Shown: positions 1 to 9,136 of the stretch, piece by piece
Numbering within the stretch: position 1 is the first letter of the stretch
Layout: every line of letters begins with the position of its first letter
Source: Sphingomonas sp. BK235
Lineage (GTDB): Bacteria > Pseudomonadota > Alphaproteobacteria > Sphingomonadales > Sphingomonadaceae
Assembly: GCF_004345855.1 (NCBI RefSeq)
Contig: NZ_SLXN01000001.1
Coordinates: 248,001 to 312,000 of the forward strand
DNA length: 64,000 bases
Direction of reading: 5' to 3'
Notes under the pieces: model-generated
What the model was told of the DNA's origin: nothing
Seen by the model: only the letters and a program-made list of their open reading frames with translations
Databases searched by the model: none
Position numbers and translations under genes: made by a program

Positions 1-2312
1 ATGGAACGGCCGAAGCCGGGCACCGGCGTCGCGCTCATCGTGAAGCGCAGCGTGCCGCCCTTCACCAGCTCGGCGTGGCTGATCCAGCTCTTCGTCCAGG
101 GCCGCCCGTTCCACGTCACCGCGGCGACATAGGGCGTGTCGGCACGGTTGCCGGGCGCCTCGATCACCAGCCGCTTGCCGCCACCGACGCGCAGCGTCGC
201 GCGCTCGAACAAGGGCGAGCCGAACACATAGGCCGCCTCGACCGGATCGACGGGGTAGAAGCCCAGCGCCGAGAACACGAACCAGGCGCTCATCTGCCCG
301 CAATCGTCGTTGCCGATCACACCCTTGGGCGCGTTCTGGTACATCTCGACGCACAGCCGCCGCACCATCGCCTGCGTCTTCCACGGCGCGCCGACATAGG
401 CGTACAGATACGGCGCGTGCTGGTCGGGCTCGTTGCCGTGCGCATACTGGCCGACCAGCCCGGCGATGTCGGGCGGCGCGTTGGCGGGCAGCGTCGAGGG
501 CGCGGTAAACAGCGCGTCCAGCTTGGCCTCGAACGCTTGGTTGCCGCCGATATGGCGGATCAGCCCATAGACGTCGTGCTGGTTGAGGAAGGTCGCCTGC
601 CAGCCGTTGGCCTCGGTATAGTCGCGCCACCACGGCTTGGGCATGTGGCCGAGCTGGATCGGGTCATAGTCCTTCCACCAGCTGCCGTCGGCGAAGCGCG
701 GGCGCGCGAAGCCGATGGCGGGGTCGATCACGTTGCGCCAATTGCCCGAGCGCTTCGCCAGCCGCTCGGCGTCGGCGCTCTGCCCCGCGGCGCGCGCGAG
801 GTGCGACGACGCCCAATCGTCATAGGCATATTCCTGCGTGCGGCTGACGCTCTCGAACCAGACGTCGGCGGGGACATAGCCCTTGGCGTCGTACAGGTCG
901 CGGCCCTTGCTGTTGTCGAGGTCGGGCGCGGCGAAGTCGAACGAGCGCTTGCGGATCGCCGGCCAGGCCGCGGCATAATCGGCCGGGATGCCCTTGGCCT
1001 GCGCCTCGGCGAGCACCGAGACGCCGTGCCAGCCCATCATCGTCCCGGTCTCGACCCCCTGGAGCGGCCAGACAAGCGGGCCATAGGGGCTCTGCTGCGT
1101 CTGGCGGACGAGGTCGCGCACCAGCGCGCCGGCCTGATCGGGCGCGACGAGCGTCAGCAGCGGGTGGAGCGCGCGATACGTGTCCCACAGCGAGTAGGTG
1201 GAGAAGGCGCGCTCGCCCGCGGGGACGCGCTGCGGCTGCCGGTCGAGGCCGATGTAGCGGCCATCGACATCGGAGAAGAGCGTCGGTGCCACCATCGCGT
1301 GGTACAGGGCCGAGGCCATGATGACGCGCTGGTCGGCGCTGCCGCCCTCGACCGCGATCGCGCCGAGCTGCTCGGCCCAGCGGCGCGCGGCGGCGCGGCG
1401 GACCGCGTCGAAGTCCCAGCCGCGCGCCTCGGCGGCGAGATTGGCGCGCGCCCCCGCGACGTCGACCGCGGAGATGCCGCAGCGCGCCAGCAGCGGCGCC
1501 CCCCCGGCCTCGTCGAAGTGGAGCACCGCTTTGACGCGCTTGCCCTGCACGCCGCTGGCGCCGGCGGGCTGCTCCTGGTCGTCGTCCCCGTAGAAGGTGA
1601 CGCGGTCGGGCCGGCGCGAGAGCTGGAGCGCGAAATGGATGCGCCGCCCCTTGGCCCAGCGATGGACGCGGCGGCTGCCGGTCAGCGTGCCCGCGGCGTC
1701 GAGCGCGAGCGAGGCCTCGTCGATCAGCGGCTTGGCGTCGCTCTTGTCGAGCACCAGGTGCGACAGGTCGACCAGCACATGCGCCGCGCCCCTGGGGAAG
1801 GTGTAGCGGTGCCAGCCGGTGCGCTCGGTCACGGTGAGCTCGGCGAGCACGCCGCTCTCGAGCTTCACCCGGTAATAGCCGGGCTCGGCGAGCTCGTCCG
1901 AGTAGCGTTGGCGATAGCCCGCGTCGGGATCGGCGAGCGGGCCGGGGGTGAGCTTCACCGGGCCGCGGGTGGGGACCAGCAGCACGTCGAGCATGTCGCC
2001 GATACCGGTGCCCGAGAGGTGCGTGTGGCTGAACCCCATGATCGAGCCGTCGCCGTGGTGATAGCCCGAGCAGGTGTCCCAGCGCTCGACGTCGGTGTCG
2101 GGCGAGAGCTGCACCATGCCGAAGGGCAGCGTCGCGCCGGGGTAGGTGTGGCCGTCGCCGCCGGTGCCGACGAAGAGGTTGGGTGCGATGCGCTGCGCGC
2201 GCGCCGCGGCGGCGAGCGGGAGCGGGGCGGCGAGCGCGGTGCTCGCGGCGGTGGCGAGCAGCGTACGGCGGCTGAGCTGGAGGCGGGGAGGGAGCGCCGC
2301 TTCGTCACTCAC
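1..2312 (-). CDS. GH92 alpha-mannosidase, exported, partial at the left edge
   Basis: Reading right to left, the frame opens at GTG 2312 and runs off the window start, probably within a few residues of the natural C-terminus. The N-terminus carries a twin-arginine type signal (LSRRTLLATAAS followed by an Ala/Leu-rich stretch), so export by Tat is likely. GH92 hallmarks are visible in order: FVGTGGDGHTYPGATLPFGM near the mature N-terminus, GYHHGDGSIMGFSHTHLSG, LWDTYRALHPL, GNEPDQHAPYLY, and GNDDCGQMSAWFVFSALGFYP near the end (the last given in part). GH92 enzymes are Ca2+-dependent exo-alpha-mannosidases that remove alpha-1,2/1,3 mannose from N-glycans. It is the last visible gene of the GH20-GH2-GH3-GH125-GH92 operon. 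No ATG lies at a sensible place in this frame, so the GTG start is a best guess. Confidence 0.9.
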   Translation of the reverse strand, partial: MSDEAALPPRLQLSRRTLLATAASTALAAPLPLAAAARAQRIAPNLFVGTGGDGHTYPGATLPFGMVQLSPDTDVERWDTCSGYHHGDGSIMGFSHTHLSGTGIGDMLDVLLVPTRGPVKLTPGPLADPDAGYRQRYSDELAEPGYYRVKLESGVLAELTVTERTGWHRYTFPRGAAHVLVDLSHLVLDKSDAKPLIDEASLALDAAGTLTGSRRVHRWAKGRRIHFALQLSRRPDRVTFYGDDDQEQPAGASGVQGKRVKAVLHFDEAGGAPLLARCGISAVDVAGARANLAAEARGWDFDAVRRAAARRWAEQLGAIAVEGGSADQRVIMASALYHAMVAPTLFSDVDGRYIGLDRQPQRVPAGERAFSTYSLWDTYRALHPLLTLVAPDQAGALVRDLVRQTQQSPYGPLVWPLQGVETGTMMGWHGVSVLAEAQAKGIPADYAAAWPAIRKRSFDFAAPDLDNSKGRDLYDAKGYVPADVWFESVSRTQEYAYDDWASSHLARAAGQSADAERLAKRSGNWRNVIDPAIGFARPRFADGSWWKDYDPIQLGHMPKPWWRDYTEANGWQATFLNQHDVYGLIRHIGGNQAFEAKLDALFTAPSTLPANAPPDIAGLVGQYAHGNEPDQHAPYLYAYVGAPWKTQAMVRRLCVEMYQNAPKGVIGNDDCGQMSAWFVFSALGFYPVDPVEAAYVFGSPLFERATLRVGGGKRLVIEAPGNRADTPYVAAVTWNGRPWTKSWISHAELVKGGTLRFTMSATPVPGFGRS

Positions 2313-2320
2313 CTCGCCCG

Positions 2321-2409
2321 TGCCCCGGCGAAGGCCGGGGCCCAGTTGGGTCGGCCGTAGTGACTCTTGCGCAGCGTTCCCCAACTGGGCCCCGGCCTCC
2401 GCCGGGGCA
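2321..2409. repeat. 30-bp inverted repeat inside the glycosidase operon
   Basis: The left arm (2321-2350) and right arm (2380-2409) are reverse complements at 29 of 30 positions, with a 29-nt loop. Each arm itself contains CCCCGGCGAAGGCCGGGG or its complement, so nested hairpins are possible. The element sits between the GH125 stop and the GH92 start. In the mRNA it would form a strong hairpin, which could stabilise the upstream message or dampen GH92 expression; it has no T-tract. This arm sequence looks like a dispersed repeat of sphingomonad intergenic regions. Confidence 0.8.
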
Positions 2410-2449
2410 CCGGTGACGGCAACGAACGCTTCAACCACATCCCGCCCCA

Positions 2450-3883
2450 TCACAGCGCTCCCGCGAGCAGCGCCGGCTGCGTCGTCGCCAGCCGCACGAT
2501 CAGCTCGCCGAACAGCCCGTTGGCCCAGGCGAACCAGTGGCGCGTCCATGTCGTCGGGTCGTCCTGGTCGAAGCTCTCGTGGATGAAGCCGGTGCCCGCG
2601 TCGGTGTCGCGGATCGTCTTGAGGCAGGTGCGGATCACCGCCGGATCACTGGTCGACAGCGCGCGCACGATCAGCGACATCGGCCAGATCTGGCGCAGCC
2701 CCGCGTGCGGCCCGCCGATCCCCTCGCCGGCGCGACCGCGGAAGAAATAGGGGTTCACGTCGCTCCACGCCGCCGCCTCGGTGCGGCGCCACAGCGCGTC
2801 GTCCGGGGCGACGCAGCCGAGATAGGCGAGCCCCGACAGCGACGGCACGTTGGCGTCGTCCATGAAATAGGCATTGCCGTAGCCGTCGACCTCATAGGCC
2901 CAGACCTCGCGGCCGTCGCGCAGCTTGGTCGTGCCATAGTCGCGCAGCGCGGCGGCGACCTCGTCGGCCAGCGCGGTCGCTTCCTGCGCCAGCGCCGCAT
3001 CCTTCTTGGCCTCGTTCGCCACCGTCGCCAGCCCGCGCAATGCGCTCACCGCGAACAGGTTGGACGGGATCAGGAAGGGATATTGGCAGGCGTCGTCGGA
3101 GGGGCGGAAACCCGACGCGATCAGCCCGACCGGTCTGATCGGGTTGCCATAGCCGCGTGAGGGCAGGGTCTCGGTGTTGCGATCGGACACGCGCAGGAAG
3201 TGGTACGGGCCCGGCCCATCCTTGCGTTGCTGCTCGCGGAAGGTGCGGATGCTGGCGCGCGCGCCCTCCGCCCAGGTCGCGTCGAACGGGCGCGCGTCGC
3301 CGGTCGCCTGCCAATATTGCAGCGCCAGCCGCATCGGATAGCAGAGCGAGTCGATCTCCCATTTGCGCTCGGCCACGCCCAGCTTGAGCTCGGTGACGTC
3401 CTTGAGCGACCATTCCAGCTGCGTCTTGGCCCTGGGATCCTCCAGGAAGGCATTGGCGTACGGGTCGATCAGGATGCAGCGCGCCTGGCGCGCGATCAGC
3501 CCGCGAAACAGCTCGGCCAGCCGCGGGTCGGCCTTGGCGAGATGGACGTAAGGAGCGACCTGCGCCGAGCTGTCGCGCAGCCACATCGCGTCGATGTCGC
3601 CGGTGATCACGAACGTGTCGGCGCGGCCGTCGACCGTACCCAGCCGCACCGTGGTGTCGAGCGTGTTGGGGTAGCAATTGCCGAACATCCAGCGCAGCTT
3701 GGGGTCGCCGATCTTGGTCGAGACGCGCTGCATCTCCTGCTCCACCGCGCGGCTGGTGAAGCGGCGCTCGCCGAGCGGCGGGCGCTTGCTGGCGAAGGCC
3801 GCGGGGGCGGCGGCCCGCGCGGCGGCGGGGGTGGCGGCCAGTGCCGCGGCGGCGCCCACGAAGGTGCGGCGGTCGATCGTCAT
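2450..3883 (-). CDS. GH125 exo-alpha-1,6-mannosidase, Tat-exported
   Basis: The 477-residue product starts with a twin-arginine signal ([20 protein letters not shown]). It then shows the diagnostic GH125 (DUF1237) motif [12 protein letters not shown] at about residues 95-107, followed by [17 protein letters not shown] and, near the C-terminus, [11 protein letters not shown] and [16 protein letters not shown]125 enzymes are metal-independent, inverting alpha-1,6-mannosidases that act on the alpha-1,6 arm of N-glycans. The length fits the family. It lies between GH3 and GH92 on the same strand. In the Xanthomonas nix cluster the GH125 member (NixJ) removes the alpha-1,6-mannose after GH92 and GH3 have acted, and the same job is inferred here. 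Confidence 0.93.
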   Translation of the reverse strand: MTIDRRTFVGAAAALAATPAAARAAAPAAFASKRPPLGERRFTSRAVEQEMQRVSTKIGDPKLRWMFGNCYPNTLDTTVRLGTVDGRADTFVITGDIDAMWLRDSSAQVAPYVHLAKADPRLAELFRGLIARQARCILIDPYANAFLEDPRAKTQLEWSLKDVTELKLGVAERKWEIDSLCYPMRLALQYWQATGDARPFDATWAEGARASIRTFREQQRKDGPGPYHFLRVSDRNTETLPSRGYGNPIRPVGLIASGFRPSDDACQYPFLIPSNLFAVSALRGLATVANEAKKDAALAQEATALADEVAAALRDYGTTKLRDGREVWAYEVDGYGNAYFMDDANVPSLSGLAYLGCVAPDDALWRRTEAAAWSDVNPYFFRGRAGEGIGGPHAGLRQIWPMSLIVRALSTSDPAVIRTCLKTIRDTDAGTGFIHESFDQDDPTTWTRHWFAWANGLFGELIVRLATTQPALLAGAL

Positions 3884-3902
3884 GCGTGTCGTTCCTTGTG
3901 AT

Positions 3903-3999
3903 CGTCATCCCGGACTTGGTCCGGGATCCACCGTTCCGCACAGCCGCCGATCGCGGGGCGAGCCGACGGCTGGACCCCGGAACAAGTCCGGGGTGACGG
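3903..3999. repeat. Dispersed hairpin repeat (CGTCATCCCGGACTTG type)
   Basis: Two facing arms, CGTCATCCCGGACTTGGTCC at 3903 and an inverted CCCGGAACAAGTCCGGGGTG at about 3975, bracket a short unrelated spacer. The same arm sequences recur at 59545-59717 and, more diverged, in the 62601-62917 array. This is a REP-like intergenic repeat, here between the GH3 and GH125 genes of one operon. Confidence 0.75.
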
Positions 4000-4025
4000 T
4001 TGAGTGTAAGATGAAGCGGTGTCAC

Positions 4026-6545
4026 TCACTTCGGCAAATCTTTGTCCGCGCCGGTCATCGTCACCTCGACCCACGTCCCGGCGGCGTCGCCCGGCTGACC
4101 GCCGCCGACCCAGACGCGATAGGCGCCCGGCGGCACGTGGCGGCGACCGTCGCGCTCGACCACGCTGAGGAAGCGCGGGTCGATCGTGAGCCGCGCGGTG
4201 CCGCTCTTGCCCGGCCTGAGCGCGATCCGCTGGAAGCCGGCGAGCTGGCGCTGGAGCACCGGCGCGGTGAAGCCACCCCCTCTGCTGGCGGGTGGCACGA
4301 CATAGGCCTGGACCACTTCCTCGCCGGCGCGCTGGCCCTGGTTGGTGACGCGCGCGGTCAGCGTCAGCGGCGCCCCGGCGGCGAGCGTCGCGGGGGCGCT
4401 GACGCGGTCATAGCCGAAGCGGGTGTAGCTCAGCCCATGGCCGAAGCCCCACAGCGGCTTGCCGGTGAAATAGCGGTAGGTCCGCTCCTTCATGCCGTAA
4501 TCGACGAAGGCGGGCAGGTCGGTCGTCGCCTTGTAGAAGGTCACCGGCAGCCGGCCCGACGGGTTGGTCGCACCCGAGAGCACGTCCGCCAGCGCGGTGC
4601 CGCCCGCCTCGCCGGGATACCACACAGCCAGGATCGAGTCCGCCACCGCGGGGTCGACTGCGACCGCGCTGCCGCTGGCGAGCACGAGCACGATCGGCTT
4701 GCCCGTCGCCTTGAGCGCGGCGAGCAGCCGCTGCTGCGGCGCGGGCAAAGCGATGTCGGTGCGGTCGCCGCCGACGAAGCCGGGTACCTGCACCTGGAGC
4801 GCCTCGCCCTCGAGGTCGGGCGAGAGTCCGCCGACCACCACCGCCACGTCGGCGGCGCGCGCCGCGGCGACGGCCTCGTCGAGCAGCGCGTCGGCGGGGG
4901 GCAGCCACAACAGGCGGAAGCTGTCGTCCTCGCTGCGATGGTCGAGCTTGAGCTCGAGCGGCTGCGCGCTGCCGTCGCTGTCATAGTCGACCTCGACGCG
5001 GCCCCTCGGCAACGCGCCGTCGTGGAGCACGCGCCCGCCGATCGTCAGCCGCGCATGGTCGTGCGTGGTGCAGTTCTTCCAGCATTGCGTCTGGTCGAGC
5101 ACCAGCCGGTACCGCCCCGCCGCGGGCGGCTGGAGCGCGCCCGTCCAGCGCGCGACATAGCCGGTCACCGGCAGCTCGGGCACGGGGGCGGCGCGGTTCA
5201 GGTCGAGGTCGATCGTGCGCGCGGGCGTGGGAGCGACGGTGCGGTCGCCCGCGGTGTAGGCGACGGTGAGCCCCTTCAGCGCAGTCTCGGGCAGCACCAC
5301 CGGCGCGCCGTCGGCGAGCACCGAGCCCTGCGCGTAGGTCGCGCCCGGGAAGCGCGCGCGCACCCCCTGGAGCGGCGTCACCGGGCGCGCCGCGGTGCCG
5401 TGGTAATTGCCCTGGAGCACGCCGAGATCGTCGGCATTGGCGCCGATCACCGCCACTTTGGTGCCGGCCGCGAGCGGCAGTCGGCCGGCATCGTTCTTCA
5501 GCAGCACGATCGCCTTGCGCGCCGCCTCCAGCGCCACCGCCTGGTGCGCGGGCGTGCCGACCTCGCTCGCCGCGATCTTCGACCACGGGCTGGTCGCGCC
5601 GAAGGCGATGCCGAGCGCGCGGCGCGCCTCCAGCGAGCGGATCAGCGCGCGGTCGACCTCCTGCTCGCTCACCAGCCCGCGCTTCACCGCCTCGGGTAGC
5701 GCGCCATAGGTGGTGCCGCAGTTGAGATCGTCGCCGCCGCGCACCGACACCGCGGCCGCCTCGGCGGCGTCGAGCCGGTAATGGTGGAAGAGGTGGACGT
5801 TGGCGACCGCGTCGCAGTCCGACACGGTGAAGCCGGTGAAGCCCCAGTCGCGCCGCAGCCGGTCGTTGAGCAGAGGCGAGGAGGCGCAGGCGGGCACGCC
5901 GTGGATCGAGTTGTACGCGCACATCAGCGAGCGCGCCTTGCCCTCGGTGATCGCGAGCCGGAAGGCGGGGGTATAGGTCGCCTCGAGATCCTGCGGGCTC
6001 GGGTCGACGTCGAAGCCGTCGCGCCCGGCCTCGGGGCCGCTGTGGACCGCGAAATGCTTCGGGGTGGCGATCACCTTGGGATAGAGCGGGTTGGGTCCCT
6101 GCAAGCCGGTGATGAAGGCGACGCCCAGCCTGCCGGTGAGATACGGGTCCTCGCCGTAGGTCTCCTGCCCGCGGCCCCAGCGCGGGTCGCGGAAGATGTT
6201 GATGTTGGGGGACCAGATCGTCAGCCCCTCATAGATGCGGCGGTCGGCGTCGACGGCTCGCGCGTTGAAGCGCGCGCGCGCCTCGGTCGCGACCACGTCG
6301 CCGATGCGGTGCACCAGATCGGTGTCCCAGGTCGCGGCCATGCCGATCGCCTGCGGGAAGACGGTGGCATAGCCGTTGCGCGCCAGCCCGTGCAGCCCCT
6401 CGTTCCACCAGTCATAGGCGGGCAGCTTGGCCTTGGCGTCGGCGGGCGCGGTGCTCTGCAGCTGCGCCGCTTTCTCCTCGATCGTCATCGTCGCGACGGT
6501 CGCGGCCACCGGGTCGGCGGCCTGCGCGAGTAACAGCCAGATCAC
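4026..6545 (-). CDS. GH3 beta-glycosidase with PA14 insert, probable beta-xylosidase
   Basis: A GTG start at 6545 overlaps the TGA of the upstream beta-mannosidase gene and follows a strong GGGAGGAA ribosome site, so the long upstream extension of the frame is discarded. The 839-residue product has a very short hydrophobic N-terminus (MIWLLLAQAADP), followed by a GH3 barrel with IWSPNINIFRDPRWGRGQE, KHFAVHSGPEAGRDGF and the nucleophile motif TVSDCDAV (Asp about 243). A PA14-like domain follows (about 430-560), then the GH3 C-terminal domain and a fibronectin-III-like tail. The IFRDPRWGRGQETYGEDP style is typical of beta-xylosidase/beta-glucosidase GH3 members. The NixI enzyme of the Xanthomonas N-glycan cluster is a GH3 beta-1,2-xylosidase beside GH125 and GH92, so plant N-glycan core xylose is the inferred target. 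Beta-glucosidase activity cannot be excluded. Confidence 0.85.
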   Translation of the reverse strand: MIWLLLAQAADPVAATVATMTIEEKAAQLQSTAPADAKAKLPAYDWWNEGLHGLARNGYATVFPQAIGMAATWDTDLVHRIGDVVATEARARFNARAVDADRRIYEGLTIWSPNINIFRDPRWGRGQETYGEDPYLTGRLGVAFITGLQGPNPLYPKVIATPKHFAVHSGPEAGRDGFDVDPSPQDLEATYTPAFRLAITEGKARSLMCAYNSIHGVPACASSPLLNDRLRRDWGFTGFTVSDCDAVANVHLFHHYRLDAAEAAAVSVRGGDDLNCGTTYGALPEAVKRGLVSEQEVDRALIRSLEARRALGIAFGATSPWSKIAASEVGTPAHQAVALEAARKAIVLLKNDAGRLPLAAGTKVAVIGANADDLGVLQGNYHGTAARPVTPLQGVRARFPGATYAQGSVLADGAPVVLPETALKGLTVAYTAGDRTVAPTPARTIDLDLNRAAPVPELPVTGYVARWTGALQPPAAGRYRLVLDQTQCWKNCTTHDHARLTIGGRVLHDGALPRGRVEVDYDSDGSAQPLELKLDHRSEDDSFRLLWLPPADALLDEAVAAARAADVAVVVGGLSPDLEGEALQVQVPGFVGGDRTDIALPAPQQRLLAALKATGKPIVLVLASGSAVAVDPAVADSILAVWYPGEAGGTALADVLSGATNPSGRLPVTFYKATTDLPAFVDYGMKERTYRYFTGKPLWGFGHGLSYTRFGYDRVSAPATLAAGAPLTLTARVTNQGQRAGEEVVQAYVVPPASRGGGFTAPVLQRQLAGFQRIALRPGKSGTARLTIDPRFLSVVERDGRRHVPPGAYRVWVGGGQPGDAAGTWVEVTMTGADKDLPK

Positions 6546-9136
6546 TTGTTTCCTCCCAGCGAGCGCAGCACCAGCGCGCGTTTCAGCGCGGCGGGCGATG
6601 CCTCGGACTCGATCGTGATGGTGCGGCTCTCGCCCGGCAAGAGGTCGAAGCCGTCGTCGGACGGTCGCGCGTCGGTGACGCCGAAGTCGAGCATCACCGC
6701 CCGCGCCAGCTTCCGCGCGGTGACGGTGACGCTGCGCCCGTCCCAGCGCGCGCTGAGACCCGGATCGGGCCAGCGCATCGCCTTGGGCAGCACGCGCTCG
6801 ATCACGCGGCGGCTCGCCACCGCGTCGCCGATGATGAGCTCGGCCACCGCATAGCTTGCCTCGGGCGGCGCGGCGGCGAACAGCTCGGCGTCGGCGATCG
6901 AGGCCACCTCCGCGGCGGCGAGCGGCGCGAGCGTCAGGTCGCCGCCGCGCTCGCCCAGCGCGCTGCCGTCGGTGGCGAAGGCGCGCACGCGCCAGCGCGC
7001 CGCGATCGGCTGGGTCGCGTCGGACACGACCGCGACGCGCAGCTTCCCGTCGCGGTGCTCGGCGACGATCGCCTGCGGCGCGAAGAAGCGGCGCGCGGCG
7101 TAATGGAGCAGCTTCCATCGCCCCGAGTGATCGATGCTCGCCCAGGAGATCGCGGGCCAGACGTCGTTGAGCTGCCAGTAGAGCGAGCCCATGTTGGTCG
7201 GCCGGCAGGCGCGGTGATGCAGCGCGGCCAGCTCGATCGCCTGCATCTGGTTGACCTGGGTGAGATAGACGAAGTCGGCGAAGTCGCGCGGCTCGCCGAG
7301 CCGCTCGCGCAGGTAGAACATCAGCCGCTCGTTGCCCGCGCCGGCGAGGAACTTCTGGTGCGCGCGCAGCACCGGCGCGTCCGGGGTGAGCTGGAGCGTG
7401 CCCGCGAAGTCCTTGATCGTGGCCAGATCGGGCGCGCCCTGGAAGCCGTACTCGCTCATGAAGCGCGGGCAGCTGTTAAGATAATTCTCGACCGGCTTGG
7501 AGCCCGACCAGACGTCCCAGAAATGGCGGTCGCCCGCGGCATCGGTGTCGACCGGCCCCTCGTAATCGGTCGAGGGCGAGCCGGGCCAATAAGGGACGGC
7601 GGGATCATAGTCGCGCACCGCCTGACGCAAGACGCGGTCGAACAGCACCGCCATGCCAGTGCCGATCCGCTCCTGCTCGTCGGCGCCGACGCGCTTCTTG
7701 AACGCCTTGCGATCGGACCAATTCTCCCAGCCCGACAGCACCTCGTTGCCGCCCGCCCACAGCACGATCGAGGGATGGCCGGAGAGGCGCGCGACCTGCT
7801 CCTCGGCCTCGACCCGGACATTCTCGCGGAACGCGGCGTCGGGCGGGGTGACCGAGCCGCCGAACATGAAGTCCGACCAGATCATCAGCCCCATCTCGTC
7901 GGCGGCGTCGAAGAAGGCGTCGGGCAGATAATGGCCGCCGCCCCAGATCCGCAGCATGTTCATGTTGACCGCCTTGGCGTCACGCAGCAGTCCGCGCATC
8001 GTCTCAGGCGTCACGCGCGACGGGAAGCTGTCGAACGGGATCACGTTCGCGCCCTTGGCGAAGATCGGGATGCCGTTGACGCGGAAGCCGAAGGCGCCGT
8101 CGCCGCGGATCAGCTCGACGGTGCGCAGGCCGATGCGGCGCTCGGCGCTATCGCTGGCGGTGCCGTCCTCGACCAACGCGCCGCTGACGCGATACAGCGG
8201 CTGCGCGCCATAGCCGACCGGCTGCCAGCGCTGCGGCGACGCGATCGCGAGCGGCACGGTGACGCGGTTGAGTCCGGGAGCGAGCGAGACCTGCTGCTCG
8301 GCGGTCACCGTCTTGCCGTCCGGCCCCGCCACCTGCGCGCGCAGCGTCGCGGTGCGCGCGCGGTCGGCGATCACCTCGAACTTGGCGGCGAGCCGCGCCT
8401 CCCGGTCGTTGAGCGCGACCTGCTCGACCAGCAGGCGGTCGAGCCGGGCCTCGTCCCACGCCTCGAGCCGCACGTCCTGCCACACGCCGATGTTGACGAT
8501 GCGCGGGCCCCAGTCCCAGCTGTAATGATATTTGGGTTTGCGGATGTAAGGCGAGGTCTGCTTGCCGGCGGGCTCGTCGCCGAACGCCGAGTCATACTCG
8601 CCCGGCAGCGGCTCGGCTTCGGCGAGCACCATTGGCTGGAGCTTCCTGATCGGCGAGGCGAAGGCGATCGTCACCTCGTTGCGCCCGGCCCTGAGCCACT
8701 TCTTGGCGTCGACCCGCCAGCGGCGGTGCGCATTGTCGGCGGTGAGCGCGACCTGGCCGTTGATCGAGACGGTCGCGAACGTGTCGAGCCCGTCGAACAC
8801 GAGGTCGAGATGGTCGCGCTGGAGCATCGCGGGCGTGACGTCGAGCACGCGCTGATATTGCCAGGCGGTCAGCCCGGCCCATTGGATCGCCGCCTCGTTG
8901 GTGCGCAGGAACGGGTCGGGCACCTGCCGGGTCGCGATCAGGTCCTGCTGGACGCTGCCCGGCACCGTCGCGGCGAACCAACGCGCGGCGCGGGGATGCG
9001 CCTTGGCCGCGGCGGCGTCGGCGGGATCGATGCGCACGCGCCAGCCGGTGTCGAGCGGGGTAACGGTCTTGGGAGCGGCGGCCGCGGCGCCGGCGAGGAA
9101 CAGAAGCGGCAGGCAGAGCAGGGCGGTACGACGCAT
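6542..9136 (-). CDS. GH2 beta-mannosidase, periplasmic
   Basis: The ATG at 9136 shares its A with the TGA of the GH20 gene, which supports translational coupling. The 864-residue product begins with a Sec signal (MRRTALLCLPLLFLAGAAAAA). A jelly-roll N-domain contains the beta-mannosidase signatures TVPGSVQQDL and KPKYHYSWDWGPR. The catalytic acid/base is Glu about 465 in VLWAGGNEV and the nucleophile is Glu about 562 in MSEYGFQG. These patterns separate beta-mannosidases from beta-galactosidases within GH2. The expected role is removal of the beta-1,4-linked mannose from Man-GlcNAc2 after the alpha-mannosidases have acted. Confidence 0.93.
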   Translation of the reverse strand: MRRTALLCLPLLFLAGAAAAAPKTVTPLDTGWRVRIDPADAAAAKAHPRAARWFAATVPGSVQQDLIATRQVPDPFLRTNEAAIQWAGLTAWQYQRVLDVTPAMLQRDHLDLVFDGLDTFATVSINGQVALTADNAHRRWRVDAKKWLRAGRNEVTIAFASPIRKLQPMVLAEAEPLPGEYDSAFGDEPAGKQTSPYIRKPKYHYSWDWGPRIVNIGVWQDVRLEAWDEARLDRLLVEQVALNDREARLAAKFEVIADRARTATLRAQVAGPDGKTVTAEQQVSLAPGLNRVTVPLAIASPQRWQPVGYGAQPLYRVSGALVEDGTASDSAERRIGLRTVELIRGDGAFGFRVNGIPIFAKGANVIPFDSFPSRVTPETMRGLLRDAKAVNMNMLRIWGGGHYLPDAFFDAADEMGLMIWSDFMFGGSVTPPDAAFRENVRVEAEEQVARLSGHPSIVLWAGGNEVLSGWENWSDRKAFKKRVGADEQERIGTGMAVLFDRVLRQAVRDYDPAVPYWPGSPSTDYEGPVDTDAAGDRHFWDVWSGSKPVENYLNSCPRFMSEYGFQGAPDLATIKDFAGTLQLTPDAPVLRAHQKFLAGAGNERLMFYLRERLGEPRDFADFVYLTQVNQMQAIELAALHHRACRPTNMGSLYWQLNDVWPAISWASIDHSGRWKLLHYAARRFFAPQAIVAEHRDGKLRVAVVSDATQPIAARWRVRAFATDGSALGERGGDLTLAPLAAAEVASIADAELFAAAPPEASYAVAELIIGDAVASRRVIERVLPKAMRWPDPGLSARWDGRSVTVTARKLARAVMLDFGVTDARPSDDGFDLLPGESRTITIESEASPAALKRALVLRSLGGNK

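Noticed and set aside
75..2360. A 761-codon open frame on the plus strand
   Set aside because: It is the antisense of the GH92 gene. Its Arg/Gly/Val-rich translation shows no domain, and long mirror frames are expected at this GC content.
6546..7118. N-terminal extension of the GH3 frame
   Set aside because: It overlaps the beta-mannosidase gene in another frame and reads as Arg/Ala-rich noise; the GTG at 6545 with its ribosome site fits better.
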